From assembly GCA_964493075.1 (NCBI GenBank), contig CAZBNU010000002.1:1-62871 (forward strand): 62,871 nt of DNA. Direction: 5' to 3'. The notes beneath the pieces were generated by a model. The model did not search any database, was not told the origin of the DNA, and worked only from the letters and a program-made list of their open reading frames with translations. Within the stretch, counting starts at the first letter, position 1, and each line of letters opens with the position of its first letter. Below are positions 42,991 to 52,048 of the stretch, one piece after another. The translations under genes and the position numbers were made by a program. This stretch comes from SLFT01 sp964493075 (GTDB lineage Bacteria > Hydrogenedentota > Hydrogenedentia > Hydrogenedentales > CAITNO01).

Positions 42991-44982
42991 ATGGCAACAA
43001 TTTCTCTTTCGCAACTTGACTGGACGCTTCAAGGCTGGCGCCCTTTTGCGTGGCGACTCTCCAAGCGCATTGAAAATCAGCAGGCAGGCGTTGCCGATAT
43101 AGGGCCGCTTTCAGCACGCATACCGGCATCCGCGCAGCAGTTACTTCTCGAAGCAGGAGTAATTCAGGACTGGAACATCGGCATGAATTCGCTTGCCTGT
43201 GAATGGGTGGAAAACCGGCACTGGGATTTTTCTGCACGTATTCCCGCAGATTTACTGCCAACGGATCAGCCCATCATTCTTGATGCGCCCGGACTTGATT
43301 ATGCGGGCTGGATATTGGTGGACTGCGTGGAGGCCGCTAGATTTGAAGGGGCGCTTCTCCCCCATCGCTTCGATTTGACCCAAGCGTTGGGCGACGGCAA
43401 CGAACATCTGCTCAGCATCGTATTCGAGGAAGCACCTCGTGAACAGGGACAAATCGGCTATACGTCCCTGTCGCGATATTTCAAACCGCGCTACAATTAC
43501 AGTTGGGACTGGTGTCCGCGCATTGTGCCTGTCGGGCCGTGGGCGCCAATGACGCTACTCACCGACACCGACGCTTTGTGCAATCTGGTCTCGGTGCATG
43601 CCATCCTCAACGACGACAATACAACAGGCTTCGTGGAAGCACAGCTGCAGTGTGATGCTACTCAAGCCGCATCGTCCTTTCGTTTGGAACTGCACGATGG
43701 TAATACTATTCTCGCCTCGACAACCACCACTACAGTGCGGGGAACGGTACACCTGCAAACAGAACCCTGTTCGGTGGAACCGTGGTGGCCGAACGGCGCT
43801 GGCGCGCAACGTCTTTACGAAATCACCCTGACTGCACTGGATGCCGCTGGAAGTGTTTGTTGGCAGGAAACACGGTGCGTAGGATTCCGCCGTATCGAAT
43901 GGCAGCCATGCGAAAACGCCCCTGCCGATGCGGAACCGTGGCTATGTGTTGTGAATGACGTACCCGTGTTCCTGCAAGGCGCGAACTGGGTACCGCCCAA
44001 GGCAATCTATCACGACACAACACGGGCAGACTACGAGAGGCTTACCCGTCTTTATCAGGATATGGGCGCCAACGTACTGCGCGTCTGGGGCGGCGGCATT
44101 CTCGAAACACATGACTTTTATGATTTGTGCGACCGTGCCGGTATTCTAGTGTGGCAGGAACTCCCCCTTTCCTCTTCCGGCGTGGAGAATTGTCCGCCCG
44201 ACACCCCCGAAGCCATCGAACAATTAACCTGCATCGCCCGCAGCTACGTGCAACGCCGCGCCCACCACGCGTCGCTGTTGCTTTGGAGCGGTGGCAACGA
44301 ACTCACCTGGGGCGGCCCTGAAGAAAAGACGGGCATTCTCCCTGTGGATGAACAGCATCCGTGCATAGCGGCACTGCGCGACACCTTGGCAACATGCGAT
44401 CCGGCCCATCGTTTCGTTGCAACATCACCGACAGGGCCGCGCTTCTGCGCGGATGCGAATGAGTATGGAAAGGGAATGCACCACGACATACACGGGCCGT
44501 GGGGACTGGGCGGGTTTGCGGGAAACACCTTCGAGGAACGCCTTGAAAAATGGCGCGAATACTGGTCTAAAGACGACTCCCTGTTCCGGTCAGAAACAGG
44601 TATGCCTGGCGCGGCATCTCCTGAATGTATTGCTCTCTATGCCGACGCCGATCTTGTATGGCCGCCGCATGGACACTACTGGATGCACACTGCGGCATGG
44701 TGGACCCAGTGGGACTTGTGTCGAAAAGATATGGAATCAATCACCGATAAAAGGATTGGGATTGACGCTTATATAAAGGAGACACAGGCACGACAGGCGG
44801 AAGCCTACGGATTTGCCGCAAAGATATGCAAAGATCGTTTCCCGAAATGCGGCGGCTTCATCATCTGGATGGGACACGACTGTTTTCCGTGCCCTGCGAA
44901 CAATTCCGTCATAGACTTTCTGTGCAAGCCAAAGCCCGCCTATTTCGCATTACAGGAAATTTTCAATAGCAACACCGATTAA
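42991..44982 (+). CDS. glycoside hydrolase family 2, beta-mannosidase-like
   Basis: The 663 residues span the sugar-binding domain (YAGWILVDCVEAARFEGALLPHRFDLTQAL; YSWDWCPRIVPVGPW), an Ig-like domain, and the TIM barrel: GANWVPPKAIYHDTTRADYERL, GANVLRVWGGGILETHDFYDLCDRAGILVWQELPLS and LLLWSGGNELTW with acid/base Glu437. SETGMPG contains the likely nucleophile Glu535. No signal peptide is seen, so it should act on imported mannosides. It is shorter than typical 800-residue beta-mannosidases, lacking the C-terminal beta domains. AGGAAA precedes the ATG. Its stop is 7 nt from the convergent aldo/keto reductase. Confidence 0.9.
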   Translation: MATISLSQLDWTLQGWRPFAWRLSKRIENQQAGVADIGPLSARIPASAQQLLLEAGVIQDWNIGMNSLACEWVENRHWDFSARIPADLLPTDQPIILDAPGLDYAGWILVDCVEAARFEGALLPHRFDLTQALGDGNEHLLSIVFEEAPREQGQIGYTSLSRYFKPRYNYSWDWCPRIVPVGPWAPMTLLTDTDALCNLVSVHAILNDDNTTGFVEAQLQCDATQAASSFRLELHDGNTILASTTTTTVRGTVHLQTEPCSVEPWWPNGAGAQRLYEITLTALDAAGSVCWQETRCVGFRRIEWQPCENAPADAEPWLCVVNDVPVFLQGANWVPPKAIYHDTTRADYERLTRLYQDMGANVLRVWGGGILETHDFYDLCDRAGILVWQELPLSSSGVENCPPDTPEAIEQLTCIARSYVQRRAHHASLLLWSGGNELTWGGPEEKTGILPVDEQHPCIAALRDTLATCDPAHRFVATSPTGPRFCADANEYGKGMHHDIHGPWGLGGFAGNTFEERLEKWREYWSKDDSLFRSETGMPGAASPECIALYADADLVWPPHGHYWMHTAAWWTQWDLCRKDMESITDKRIGIDAYIKETQARQAEAYGFAAKICKDRFPKCGGFIIWMGHDCFPCPANNSVIDFLCKPKPAYFALQEIFNSNTD

Positions 44983-44989
44983 TCAGACT

Positions 44990-46120
44990 TCAGTCTGCCA
45001 TACCTTTGCCGCTGGCTTGCATTTGCTGATAGACGGCCTTCATTTCTTCAAACCGCGCCAGTATCGGCAGTTGCTGGGTGCATTCTTCCTCGCAGGCGCG
45101 GCATTGCGTACACTCAGCAAGCAACGCCGGAACATCACTGGAATTCCAGTGGTAGTGCATGTGTTGAACAGACTTTTCCATACCCATCACCATGCCGCGA
45201 TTGTAGGCCTCCATGAGCCGTACCACAGGTATGCCCTGAGGACAACCACTGCAATAACCGCACTGGGTGCAGAACTCTTTATACAAAGAGCGCAACTGCT
45301 CGCTGGCAGCGGTAATCTCAACCGCACTGAGCGGCTTAAACCGGTTAACCACCTCGACGGCCTCGTCCACATCCTTACTGTTCCTGAAACCCACCAAGGC
45401 CACAGTCACTTCAGGCAGCGAAAGATTAAAGCGCAACGCCGTTTCGAGAATAGAAGCATCGCCCGGCAGCATAATTTGCCTGTACCGGTCCGGGTAATCA
45501 AGTAGAATGCCGCCACCCAAGGTGTTCATGGTCACCACGCCCATCCCCCGTTTCGCCGCTGCTTGAACCCCTGCGTAACGCAGGTGATGGTTCTGGATAT
45601 TCAGTCCAAGCAACATGCTCTCGAAAAGACCCTCGCCTTCATCAAGCATGGCTTCGATGTTCGCCAGCTCAAGATGGGTGGAAACACTGATATGACGGAT
45701 AAGCCCTTCCTCCTTGAGATCGCGAAACACTTTTAATACGCCTTGGGTCTTTCGTTCAGCCAGATCGCCCGGCTGGACAAGGCACCACACATGATAGAAA
45801 TCTATGGCGTCCACATTAAGTCGATCAAGAGACCGCTCACAATGACGCCGCACACCATCGGGTGTCGCTTCCATTGTTTTGGTTGAGACGTAAAACGGGC
45901 GGCCGGTCTTCTTTATCTCCTTGAAGGCTGTGCCACAAATAATTTCGCTCTTATCGTCGCAGTAACCAGGCGCGGTGTCAAAATAGGTAACGCCCGCATC
46001 GAAGGCATGTTTCACCACCGCTGCCATCTCATCAATTTTTCCCGGCGTTTCAAAACGCATACCGCCAAAACCAAGACGGGAAACGCTTACGCCTGTAGTG
46101 CCAAATTCTGTATACAGCAT
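44990..46120 (-). CDS. aldo/keto reductase with C-terminal Fe-S cluster domain
   Basis: About 376 residues: an AKR barrel with MLYTEFGTTGVSVSRLGFGGMRF, VTYFDTAPGY (catalytic Asp and Tyr), VDAIDFYHVW, IRHISVST and LVGFRNSKDVDEAVE. Then a C-terminal ferredoxin-like segment with CTQCGYCSGCPQGI and CTQCRACEEECTQQLPI, enough for one or two [4Fe-4S] clusters. This Fe-S AKR type is common in anaerobes. The frame starts 10 codons earlier; AAGGAAT before the ATG at 46120 decides. Substrate unknown. Confidence 0.9.
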   Translation of the reverse strand: MLYTEFGTTGVSVSRLGFGGMRFETPGKIDEMAAVVKHAFDAGVTYFDTAPGYCDDKSEIICGTAFKEIKKTGRPFYVSTKTMEATPDGVRRHCERSLDRLNVDAIDFYHVWCLVQPGDLAERKTQGVLKVFRDLKEEGLIRHISVSTHLELANIEAMLDEGEGLFESMLLGLNIQNHHLRYAGVQAAAKRGMGVVTMNTLGGGILLDYPDRYRQIMLPGDASILETALRFNLSLPEVTVALVGFRNSKDVDEAVEVVNRFKPLSAVEITAASEQLRSLYKEFCTQCGYCSGCPQGIPVVRLMEAYNRGMVMGMEKSVQHMHYHWNSSDVPALLAECTQCRACEEECTQQLPILARFEEMKAVYQQMQASGKGMAD

Positions 46121-46154
46121 TTTATTCCTTACATTTTTACGGCCGGACAATGCA

Positions 46155-46176
46155 AAGCCCCGTAATAACGGGGCTT
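46155..46176 (-). terminator. hairpin downstream of the response regulator (weak terminator)
   Basis: Stem AAGCCCC / GGGGCTT with an 8-nt loop between the regulator stop and the AKR start. It is not followed by a T-run, so it may be a stabilising hairpin or a factor-assisted end. Confidence 0.4.
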
Positions 46177-46223
46177 AACGCTTTCCAAAGCACATGTATG
46201 ATTTTAACCTTTAGAGGCTTGTC

Positions 46224-47159
46224 TTAACGGTCGGTATGCCTCCTATCCACAAAGAAACAGCTCTTGCCGTTCACAGGCTGTGCCTTCTGCCGCACCTGCG
46301 CGAGGACTTCAAACATCTTCTTGGCACTCTTGAACTGGCGAAACTTGTTGTGCGCCACACCCATGGCCAATGCCATCAAGGGTGTGCGCGTCTCACGGCC
46401 TTCACGGTCGGGAACGGTAATGTATCCTTGCTGCACTTCCTGAGTGGTGTACAACTGCTTAACCTGGTCATCAAAATTTTGCACCAACACATTGCAGAAG
46501 CGTTCATAATCGTCAAGTTTAACCATAATCACAAAATGCTGCCTGCCCATATGCGCAATGTAGGACTCATAAATCCCTTCTGACTTAACGAGATTGGTTA
46601 ATGCGCTGGCAATCATTGCAAGCGCCTTCACCTGGCCGTCCTGGGGGCGGCTTTTGCAGTACGCTTCAAAACCAACAGCGTCTACATATACACACGCGAT
46701 GGGGGAATTACGGGCAAGGCTGTGGTTCAACTCACGCTTGAAAGCGTCCGTACCCGGCAGCTTCGTGACACGATGGCGCTGCTCCAAGGTGGTCAGCAGG
46801 GCATTCAGTGAGGCAATCTTATCCATCAGCCGCTCAAGTTTGAACGGCTTCACCAGATAGTCATCGGCACCCTGCTCCATGCCATGAACAATTTCCGGTT
46901 CCTCACCCAGCGCCGTCAGCATCAACACTGCGGAACGGTACAACTCCGGGTCTTTGCGAATCTTTCGGCAAATCTGGTACCCTGTCACGCCGGGCAACAT
47001 GATGTCCAGCAGGCAAATAGTCGGCTTGACCATTTTCGCGTACTCAAACGCCCCTTCACCGGTATTTATGACAAAGGTCTGGTGTCCCTCTGCGGTCAAC
47101 TTGGTCTTTACCAGTTCCGCCAAATCCACATCATCATCAACTACTAATATCTTGGTCAT
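46224..47159 (-). CDS. response regulator: receiver domain + degenerate GGDEF-like domain
   Basis: The 311 residues begin with a complete receiver domain: KILVVDDDVDLAELV, phospho-acceptor Asp52 in ICLLDIMLPGVTG, Thr82 in VLMLTALG and Lys104 in YLVKPF. The C-terminal 180 residues resemble a diguanylate-cyclase fold (LTTLEQRHRVTKLPGTDAFKRELNHSLARNSPIACVYVDAVGFEAY) but where GGDEF is expected the sequence is MGRQHFVIM. It is therefore catalytically dead and perhaps a binding or dimerisation module. No histidine kinase is adjacent. Confidence 0.85.
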   Translation of the reverse strand: MTKILVVDDDVDLAELVKTKLTAEGHQTFVINTGEGAFEYAKMVKPTICLLDIMLPGVTGYQICRKIRKDPELYRSAVLMLTALGEEPEIVHGMEQGADDYLVKPFKLERLMDKIASLNALLTTLEQRHRVTKLPGTDAFKRELNHSLARNSPIACVYVDAVGFEAYCKSRPQDGQVKALAMIASALTNLVKSEGIYESYIAHMGRQHFVIMVKLDDYERFCNVLVQNFDDQVKQLYTTQEVQQGYITVPDREGRETRTPLMALAMGVAHNKFRQFKSAKKMFEVLAQVRQKAQPVNGKSCFFVDRRHTDR

Positions 47160-47350
47160 AATAACGCTAAACCCCTTCTCTATTACTGTTGCCCTTTACA
47201 AATGCAACGCCACTGACATCCACAGCCAGCCCAAAACAAAATATACCATACCATGTTATACATCAACAAACCGCGCTTTTGCAAAACTCGCGGAAACACA
47301 GTCCAAACCTCTCTTTGAAAGCAGCAGCTTAATGTAAACTATCAGAGCAA

Positions 47351-47379
47351 ATTATACACAATGCCATGGTGCAAGGTAA
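47351..47379 (-). promoter_or_regulatory. promoter of the response-regulator gene
   Basis: On the minus strand TTACCT (47374-47379), 17-bp spacer, TATAAT (47351-47356). The leader would be about 185 nt. Confidence 0.5.
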
Positions 47380-47428
47380 AAAAACGACTGGGACTGTTTT
47401 TCACACTACTGCAAATCACATTTGCCGG

Positions 47429-48526
47429 TTAAGCAGGAAACACTGCCGAACCAGAAACAAGATTCAATTTCTGTGCCAGCATGGATTTGGGATTACATAG
47501 GGGAATGACCACTTCCTCTCTGGAGGACAAGCGTTGCCGTGAGATAAATAATGCTGCGGCAGGATGGTGATAGGATAGGGTTTTGATACACTGCCACCAC
47601 TCCAGGTCTTTGCCGGAATCGCCCATCAACAGGGCGGGAACCTCTTTGAGTTCCGCCATTTGTTCGCTGTCAATCAGTTGCTCGAACAATAAGCCCAGAG
47701 CATCTGGCGAATAGGTGTTCACCTTATCAATCAACGGCTGATGACGTGCTACAATCTGCGCCGCCTGCCTGTACCGTTCCGCAAAAGCGTCCCAGGCGCA
47801 ATCCATACAACGCACCAGCAACGCCACAAACTCAATCTTGGTATTTTCTGGCAGTTGCTGCAGACGCTGCGAAAGTTCGGGGTTGGCAAGCAGGTAATTA
47901 AGCCCTGTTGAAACTACTGCCGCATCTTCCTGCATGGCAATCGCCTTTTTGGGGTCTACCTGATACACGCCATGAAGTCGCAAAGCACGTTCCTGAAAGT
48001 TTGGAACGGCGGGCAACGGCTCAGGAAAGGCTGCATAATCATAATCAAGCCCGGCGGCAATCTCATATCCCTGCACCCCGGCTGCAACATTTCCCTGCTG
48101 CAAAAGAGCGTCTGCCTTGTCCAGTATCATTTCCTGCATACGACGCCGGATGCGCAACAGCTCGTAAGCCTGTGATGCCGCCGTATATTTTCCCAGGTGA
48201 ACGGCATTATCCGCCAACGCCATCACAAGTTCCCAAGGGAGTTGGGGCGGCCCTTTTTTGTCAAGTTGCTCCCTCACATACCCTGACAAGTCGGACCGCT
48301 TCACCAGATGCAGCGCATCCTGATAGCGGGGGCAGGACTCGTCTTCCGGAAAGAGGTACCTATACTTCGGGGAATCAACATCTTCGGGCGAGCTTTGCCG
48401 CAGGGGGGATGCAGGCATAAACAGAAATCGGAAATTGACAATATCGCCATTCGCGACAGCGCTGGCAAGACATGAATCAATCACCGCCTGACTAACGGGA
48501 GGCTCCTGCACTGCTTGTCTACTCAT
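47429..48526 (-). CDS. hypothetical helical protein, translationally coupled to the J-like gene
   Basis: About 365 residues, no family recognised. Mostly helical, with TPR-like stretches (ELVMALADNAVHLGKYTAASQAYELLRIRRRMQEMILDKADALLQQGNVAAGVQGYEIAAGL). No signal peptide or membrane segment. A GTG opens the frame at 48532, but the ATG at 48526 overlaps the upstream stop as ATGA, so coupling sets the start. Together with the upstream J-like protein it may form a complex. The nearest downstream gene is the response regulator, after a separate promoter. Confidence 0.7.
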   Translation of the reverse strand: MSRQAVQEPPVSQAVIDSCLASAVANGDIVNFRFLFMPASPLRQSSPEDVDSPKYRYLFPEDESCPRYQDALHLVKRSDLSGYVREQLDKKGPPQLPWELVMALADNAVHLGKYTAASQAYELLRIRRRMQEMILDKADALLQQGNVAAGVQGYEIAAGLDYDYAAFPEPLPAVPNFQERALRLHGVYQVDPKKAIAMQEDAAVVSTGLNYLLANPELSQRLQQLPENTKIEFVALLVRCMDCAWDAFAERYRQAAQIVARHQPLIDKVNTYSPDALGLLFEQLIDSEQMAELKEVPALLMGDSGKDLEWWQCIKTLSYHHPAAALFISRQRLSSREEVVIPLCNPKSMLAQKLNLVSGSAVFPA

Positions 48527-49104
48527 GAGCACACCCTCTCAAGAAGGTTATCCACAAAGACTGCACGTTCTGACCAGTCAATCACCGGCGGGGTAATCTC
48601 ATAGTAGGGCAGCCTTTCGTGTATTTTGTGATAGCGCTGCTGCCGATATTGGCGCAGTATCCGTCCCGCATAGCGTTCATGGGCCGCATCCCAGCCGCTG
48701 CTTTCGATACAGTCGGGATCGCGACCCGCTTCCAGCACAAGTTCTTCCATGTATTTTGCAAGAAAACTGCGCAGCGCCTGATCATAACGGCGACGCATCA
48801 CATCGGATTTCGCCGGGTCTCCAGTTACAGTACGCCATTCCTCTTCAAGCTGAATAACCTCGTCCCGCTCACGCAGGTAACTCTCGCCACGCGCTCTGTC
48901 GCGAAAAATATAAAATGCAGCGTTCAACTGCGCCATCAGCAACAGGTACTGATCACGCTGCTCCTGAGTAACCTTGGTCTGACTAATCTCAATTACCAGG
49001 TTCTTCATCTTTTTCTTGTAGGTGCGAATCACATCGGCGGGCTTGTAATTCTCTGGCAAATCCAGCACTGTCCGATAATCCACATAACCTGAATCTTCTG
49101 TCAT
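48523..49104 (-). CDS. hypothetical protein with J-domain-like N-terminus lacking HPD
   Basis: 193 residues. The first 80 follow the J-domain helix pattern: DYRTVLDLPENYKPADVIRTYKKKMKNLVIEIS, then QYLLLMAQLNAAFYIFRDRARGESY. The HPD tripeptide that stimulates DnaK is missing, so it is a J-like rather than a true DnaJ-type co-chaperone. The rest is charged and helical (LEEEWRTVTGDPAKSDVMRRRYDQALRSFLAKYMEELVLEAG). It is the first gene of a two-gene unit. Confidence 0.65.
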   Translation of the reverse strand: MTEDSGYVDYRTVLDLPENYKPADVIRTYKKKMKNLVIEISQTKVTQEQRDQYLLLMAQLNAAFYIFRDRARGESYLRERDEVIQLEEEWRTVTGDPAKSDVMRRRYDQALRSFLAKYMEELVLEAGRDPDCIESSGWDAAHERYAGRILRQYRQQRYHKIHERLPYYEITPPVIDWSERAVFVDNLLERVCS

Positions 49105-49223
49105 ATAATCACTCTCCCTTAATGCTATATCATTATACCGTGCTGCCCATCATTAACCCAAATAAAAAATGCACTCGCCCAAAAGATCAATAACGGTATA
49201 GGCCCCCCCATCCACAAAACGAC

Positions 49224-49296
49224 AAAAAAAGTGCGCGGACCGTAGGGGGAATAAGGGGGGAGGGTACGGTCCGCGCTTTGCGAGGAATGGGTCTAC
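49224..49296 (-). ncRNA. candidate small RNA copy 1 (C-rich-loop hairpin with U-run)
   Basis: Read on the minus strand: conserved head AGACCCATTCCTCGCA (close to 49296), a perfect 12-bp stem GCGCGGACCGTA/TACGGTCCGCGC (49265-49276 with 49233-49244), a 20-nt loop of C-runs (CCCTCCCCCC..., 49245-49264), then AC and seven T (49224-49230). That is the layout of a short RNA ending in an intrinsic terminator. The loop contains CCUCC, the anti-Shine-Dalgarno core. A second homologous unit lies 185 bp away. Expression is inferred, not shown. Confidence 0.5.
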
Positions 49297-49406
49297 TTTA
49301 TGTGATCCGTCATACGGGATATGTTGCTATCAAAAACCTTTATGTGTCGCTCTCTACTAAACCAGTAAAACCAGTATACAACATTACCGCAGCCAATATC
49401 AACAAT

Positions 49407-49486
49407 AAAAAAAATTGGCGCGGACCGTATGGCGGGGGAGGGAAGGAGGGAGGCACGGTCCGCGCTCTTGCGAGGAATGGGTCTGC
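49407..49486 (-). ncRNA. candidate small RNA copy 2 (C-rich-loop hairpin with U-run)
   Basis: Same head (AGACCCATTCCTCGCA) and an 11-bp stem (GCGCGGACCGT 49418-49428 with 49455-49465) as copy 1. The loop is a different 26-nt C-rich sequence with several CCTCC motifs (49429-49454). The T-run (49407-49414) follows two bases after the CGCGCC. The stem and head are conserved while the loop has changed in length. A weak TTGAAT-16-TACATG lies just upstream on the minus strand. Confidence 0.5.
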
Positions 49487-49917
49487 TCATGTACGGTTTT
49501 TAAACTGTAATTCAACTATATAACGCCCTGACTTCTGGCTAAGATGACAAAAGTATATCTGCCTTTTGTTAGATTTGTGTTAGGAAATACCCCATACTTG
49601 AACTTAGTATTATTATTACTATATAGCCGCCTTAAAAACTCATATTCCAAATAAAACAGGGGTATTTCCACAAATATAGGCCTATATTTTCGAGTTTCGA
49701 AATCCCGTAAATCAATGATTCAACTTTTGCTTACCTTGCTAACATCGCCTTCAATAGGTATATTCCCTGTAAACACAAAAAAGTTCCCTGAAATAAAAAA
49801 TGAACCTGGAAGTGCCCTCGAATAAAGAAGCAAGGATGCCTCAGCTACAGTATGAAAAAGAGGCAGAAATGCCTCTTCGACGATGCGAATGGTACCTATC
49901 CTGACCTGGAATTTCGG

Positions 49918-51702
49918 TTAGGGTATCACGGGTAAGATAATGTGCGAGGGATATTGTTCGTTGTGATAGATGGTCTGTTCCGCAGTGATATACTCCGCCT
50001 GCTGCGCAAAAGGACCATATAAGTTTGTATTGCGATCAAATTGCGGGAAATTGCTGCTGGACACCTGTACCCGCATTTGATGGCCCTTGAGAAACACATT
50101 GCTGGTCGCCCAGAGGTCAATTTCATACCGGTAGACTTCTCCAGGCGTCAGTGGCGTATCATTGCCTTCCTCACGAAATCTGCCCCGAACAATCCCTTCC
50201 ACGAGGTTGATACTGGTACCGTCAGGTGACACATCGCAAAGACGCACGGTGAAATCCGTGTCTTCACAGGAGGTAGCGGCATAGAGCACACAACGAACAG
50301 GCCCTGTAATTTCAAGGGGAGCTGGCATTGGCCCTGATGTGTATACCAACACATCCTCCCTGCTTTCTACGTCCTGTTGTTTCATCGGCCCCATCCCCTT
50401 TCCCATAAAGCACCCACCAACACTGGGCACAGGATTCGCCGGATCATAAGTATAACTATCCACTGGCGACCCGGAAGCACCTGCCATTTCATTCAATACA
50501 CCATCTCCATTTGCCGTATTGGCCCCTCCCCCACTATGCAAATAATAAGGCGTATACACGGCCCGTTCCAACGGCCAGTCGTCCTCATCCCGCCACTGGT
50601 TAATACCCATCACAAAAATGCTGACAGGCTTCTCCGGCAATTTTCCCACACCACGCAGCCAGTAATCGTTCCAGTTAAACATCTTCGGCACCAGCAACAT
50701 TGGCCCGGCCTCCTCGCCAAAATCCCGGTCCCCACGCTGATCGCCATGCACCCAGGGCCCCATAATCAATCTTGGATTCCGTGCCGCTTCGCTGCCTGCG
50801 GATTTGCGTAATGCAATGTAGTCTTCCAGCATACACCCCGCCGCCAGATCGTACCAACCACCCATGAGCAATGCGGGCGTTGTGATATTCGGGATTTCCC
50901 GGCGTATGTCAAGGTGGTCCCAGTAGACATCGCGCATGGGATGGGCCACCCAATCGTTATAAAAATCTACGTCCGACCCTGAGGCGTCATCCACCTCGTG
51001 AAGCGGCAAATGCCACATCCCCGTTTTGAACTCGTCAGGAATGTCACCGTCCTCATGTTCGCCCACATCCACGGCCCAGCCGCCACCAGACATCAGGGAA
51101 ACTGCCCCGCCGCGATAGAACATTTCCCGCAAGTCCGCTGAAACGACCATGGGCGCCATACACTTCAGCGTATCTCCTGCATTCGGCGCCAACGCCCATT
51201 GGGTATAGCCCAGGTAGGAAGGCCCCATGGCGCCCAAATCGCCATTAAACCAATCCTGCTCATTCAGCCATTTGAGTACATCTTCACTGTCCTCCCGTTC
51301 ATTGCCAAAAGCGTAGAAATCGCCTTCCGAAGCGTACCGCCCACGCACATCCTGCGTGATGAGCACCAGGCCACGCTGGGCAAAAAGGATACCCGGTCTG
51401 AAGGTGAAACGCCCAAATTTAATCTCTCTTGCAGGTTCCTTGTTGTAAGGAAGGCGGACAATGACCGCAGGAAACGTGCCCGGCGCATCGGGACGGTAAA
51501 TGTCGGTCGCAAGGCGCACCCCATCGCGAAGGGACACCATGACATCCTCTTGAACAACCATACGGCTGTAGACAGGCTGCGATATGCCAAGATACAGCGC
51601 CAGCAACCGGTACCGTAGCACCCATGCAGTGCCCATCAGGAACACCAGCAGCAGACACAAACAAACCACACCAATCAATAGTTTTTTCAAAACAGACTTC
51701 AT
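49918..51702 (-). CDS. CocE/NonD-family alpha/beta hydrolase, membrane-anchored or secreted
   Basis: About 594 residues: an N-terminal hydrophobic segment LLIGVVCLCLLLVFLMGTAWVL, then a peptidase-S15/CocE fold: VMVSLRDGVRLATDIYRP, LVLITQDVRGRYASEGDFYAF, and GAMGPSYLGYTQWALA with the nucleophile Ser in GPSYLG. The cap domain (LMGGWYDLAAGCMLEDY; GPWVHGDQRGD, probable catalytic His) and C-terminal jelly-roll X-Pro-peptidase domain (RCVLYAATSCEDTDFTVRLCDVSPDG) follow. It hydrolyses esters or amides outside the cytoplasm; substrate unknown. TTG at 51708 is possible but the ATG at 51702 is preferred. Confidence 0.9.
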   Translation of the reverse strand: MKSVLKKLLIGVVCLCLLLVFLMGTAWVLRYRLLALYLGISQPVYSRMVVQEDVMVSLRDGVRLATDIYRPDAPGTFPAVIVRLPYNKEPAREIKFGRFTFRPGILFAQRGLVLITQDVRGRYASEGDFYAFGNEREDSEDVLKWLNEQDWFNGDLGAMGPSYLGYTQWALAPNAGDTLKCMAPMVVSADLREMFYRGGAVSLMSGGGWAVDVGEHEDGDIPDEFKTGMWHLPLHEVDDASGSDVDFYNDWVAHPMRDVYWDHLDIRREIPNITTPALLMGGWYDLAAGCMLEDYIALRKSAGSEAARNPRLIMGPWVHGDQRGDRDFGEEAGPMLLVPKMFNWNDYWLRGVGKLPEKPVSIFVMGINQWRDEDDWPLERAVYTPYYLHSGGGANTANGDGVLNEMAGASGSPVDSYTYDPANPVPSVGGCFMGKGMGPMKQQDVESREDVLVYTSGPMPAPLEITGPVRCVLYAATSCEDTDFTVRLCDVSPDGTSINLVEGIVRGRFREEGNDTPLTPGEVYRYEIDLWATSNVFLKGHQMRVQVSSSNFPQFDRNTNLYGPFAQQAEYITAEQTIYHNEQYPSHIILPVIP

Positions 51703-52048
51703 CTTCAAAGTGTATCCTATGGGCCTCTGTGGCTTTACCCCTGAATTATGCAGAAAAAAACGAATAATCTTTTTCTATCGCCTTGCCAACAAACGTAGAC
51801 GCGACAGGGACGTCGCGTCTACGCTGGTGTATGCAAACACGCCGTCGCTTAGACCGTATAATACACCTTGTATTCATGCAAAGCAACTGAATGATAAACA
51901 GGTAGTGATCATAAACTTGAACTCGATGTATATTTATGTTATACTAAACAAACCAGTTAGCATTGGATTGTACCAAGCACGGTGGCGCAATGCCAAGGTA
52001 AAGGGTGGCTTACAGACGAAAACTTTTACTGGACAGGAGTATCTCAAC
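51703..52048. other. 346-bp divergent intergenic region
   Basis: Contains a perfect 11-bp stem GTAGACGCGAC / GTCGCGTCTAC (51795-51805, 51812-51822, 6-nt loop) and the promoter at 51917-51945. The continuous plus frame through it has no ribosome site and is not called. Confidence 0.55.
51917..51945 (+). promoter_or_regulatory. promoter of the 72-residue orphan gene
   Basis: TTGAAC (51917-51922), 17-bp spacer ending TGT, TATACT (51940-51945): an extended -10 promoter. A leader of about 95 nt precedes the ATG. Confidence 0.65.

Larger units (their letters stand above)
49105..49917. other. 813-bp intergenic region with two candidate small RNAs
   Basis: No protein gene is supported. It contains the tandem hairpin units at 49224-49296 and 49407-49486. 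The rest (49500-49917) is AT-rich with no structure that I can support. Confidence 0.6.

Noticed and set aside
51584..52048. N-terminal extension of the 72-residue orphan (227-residue frame)
   Set aside because: It crosses the CocE 5' end, a hairpin and a promoter; AGGAG and the promoter support the short form.
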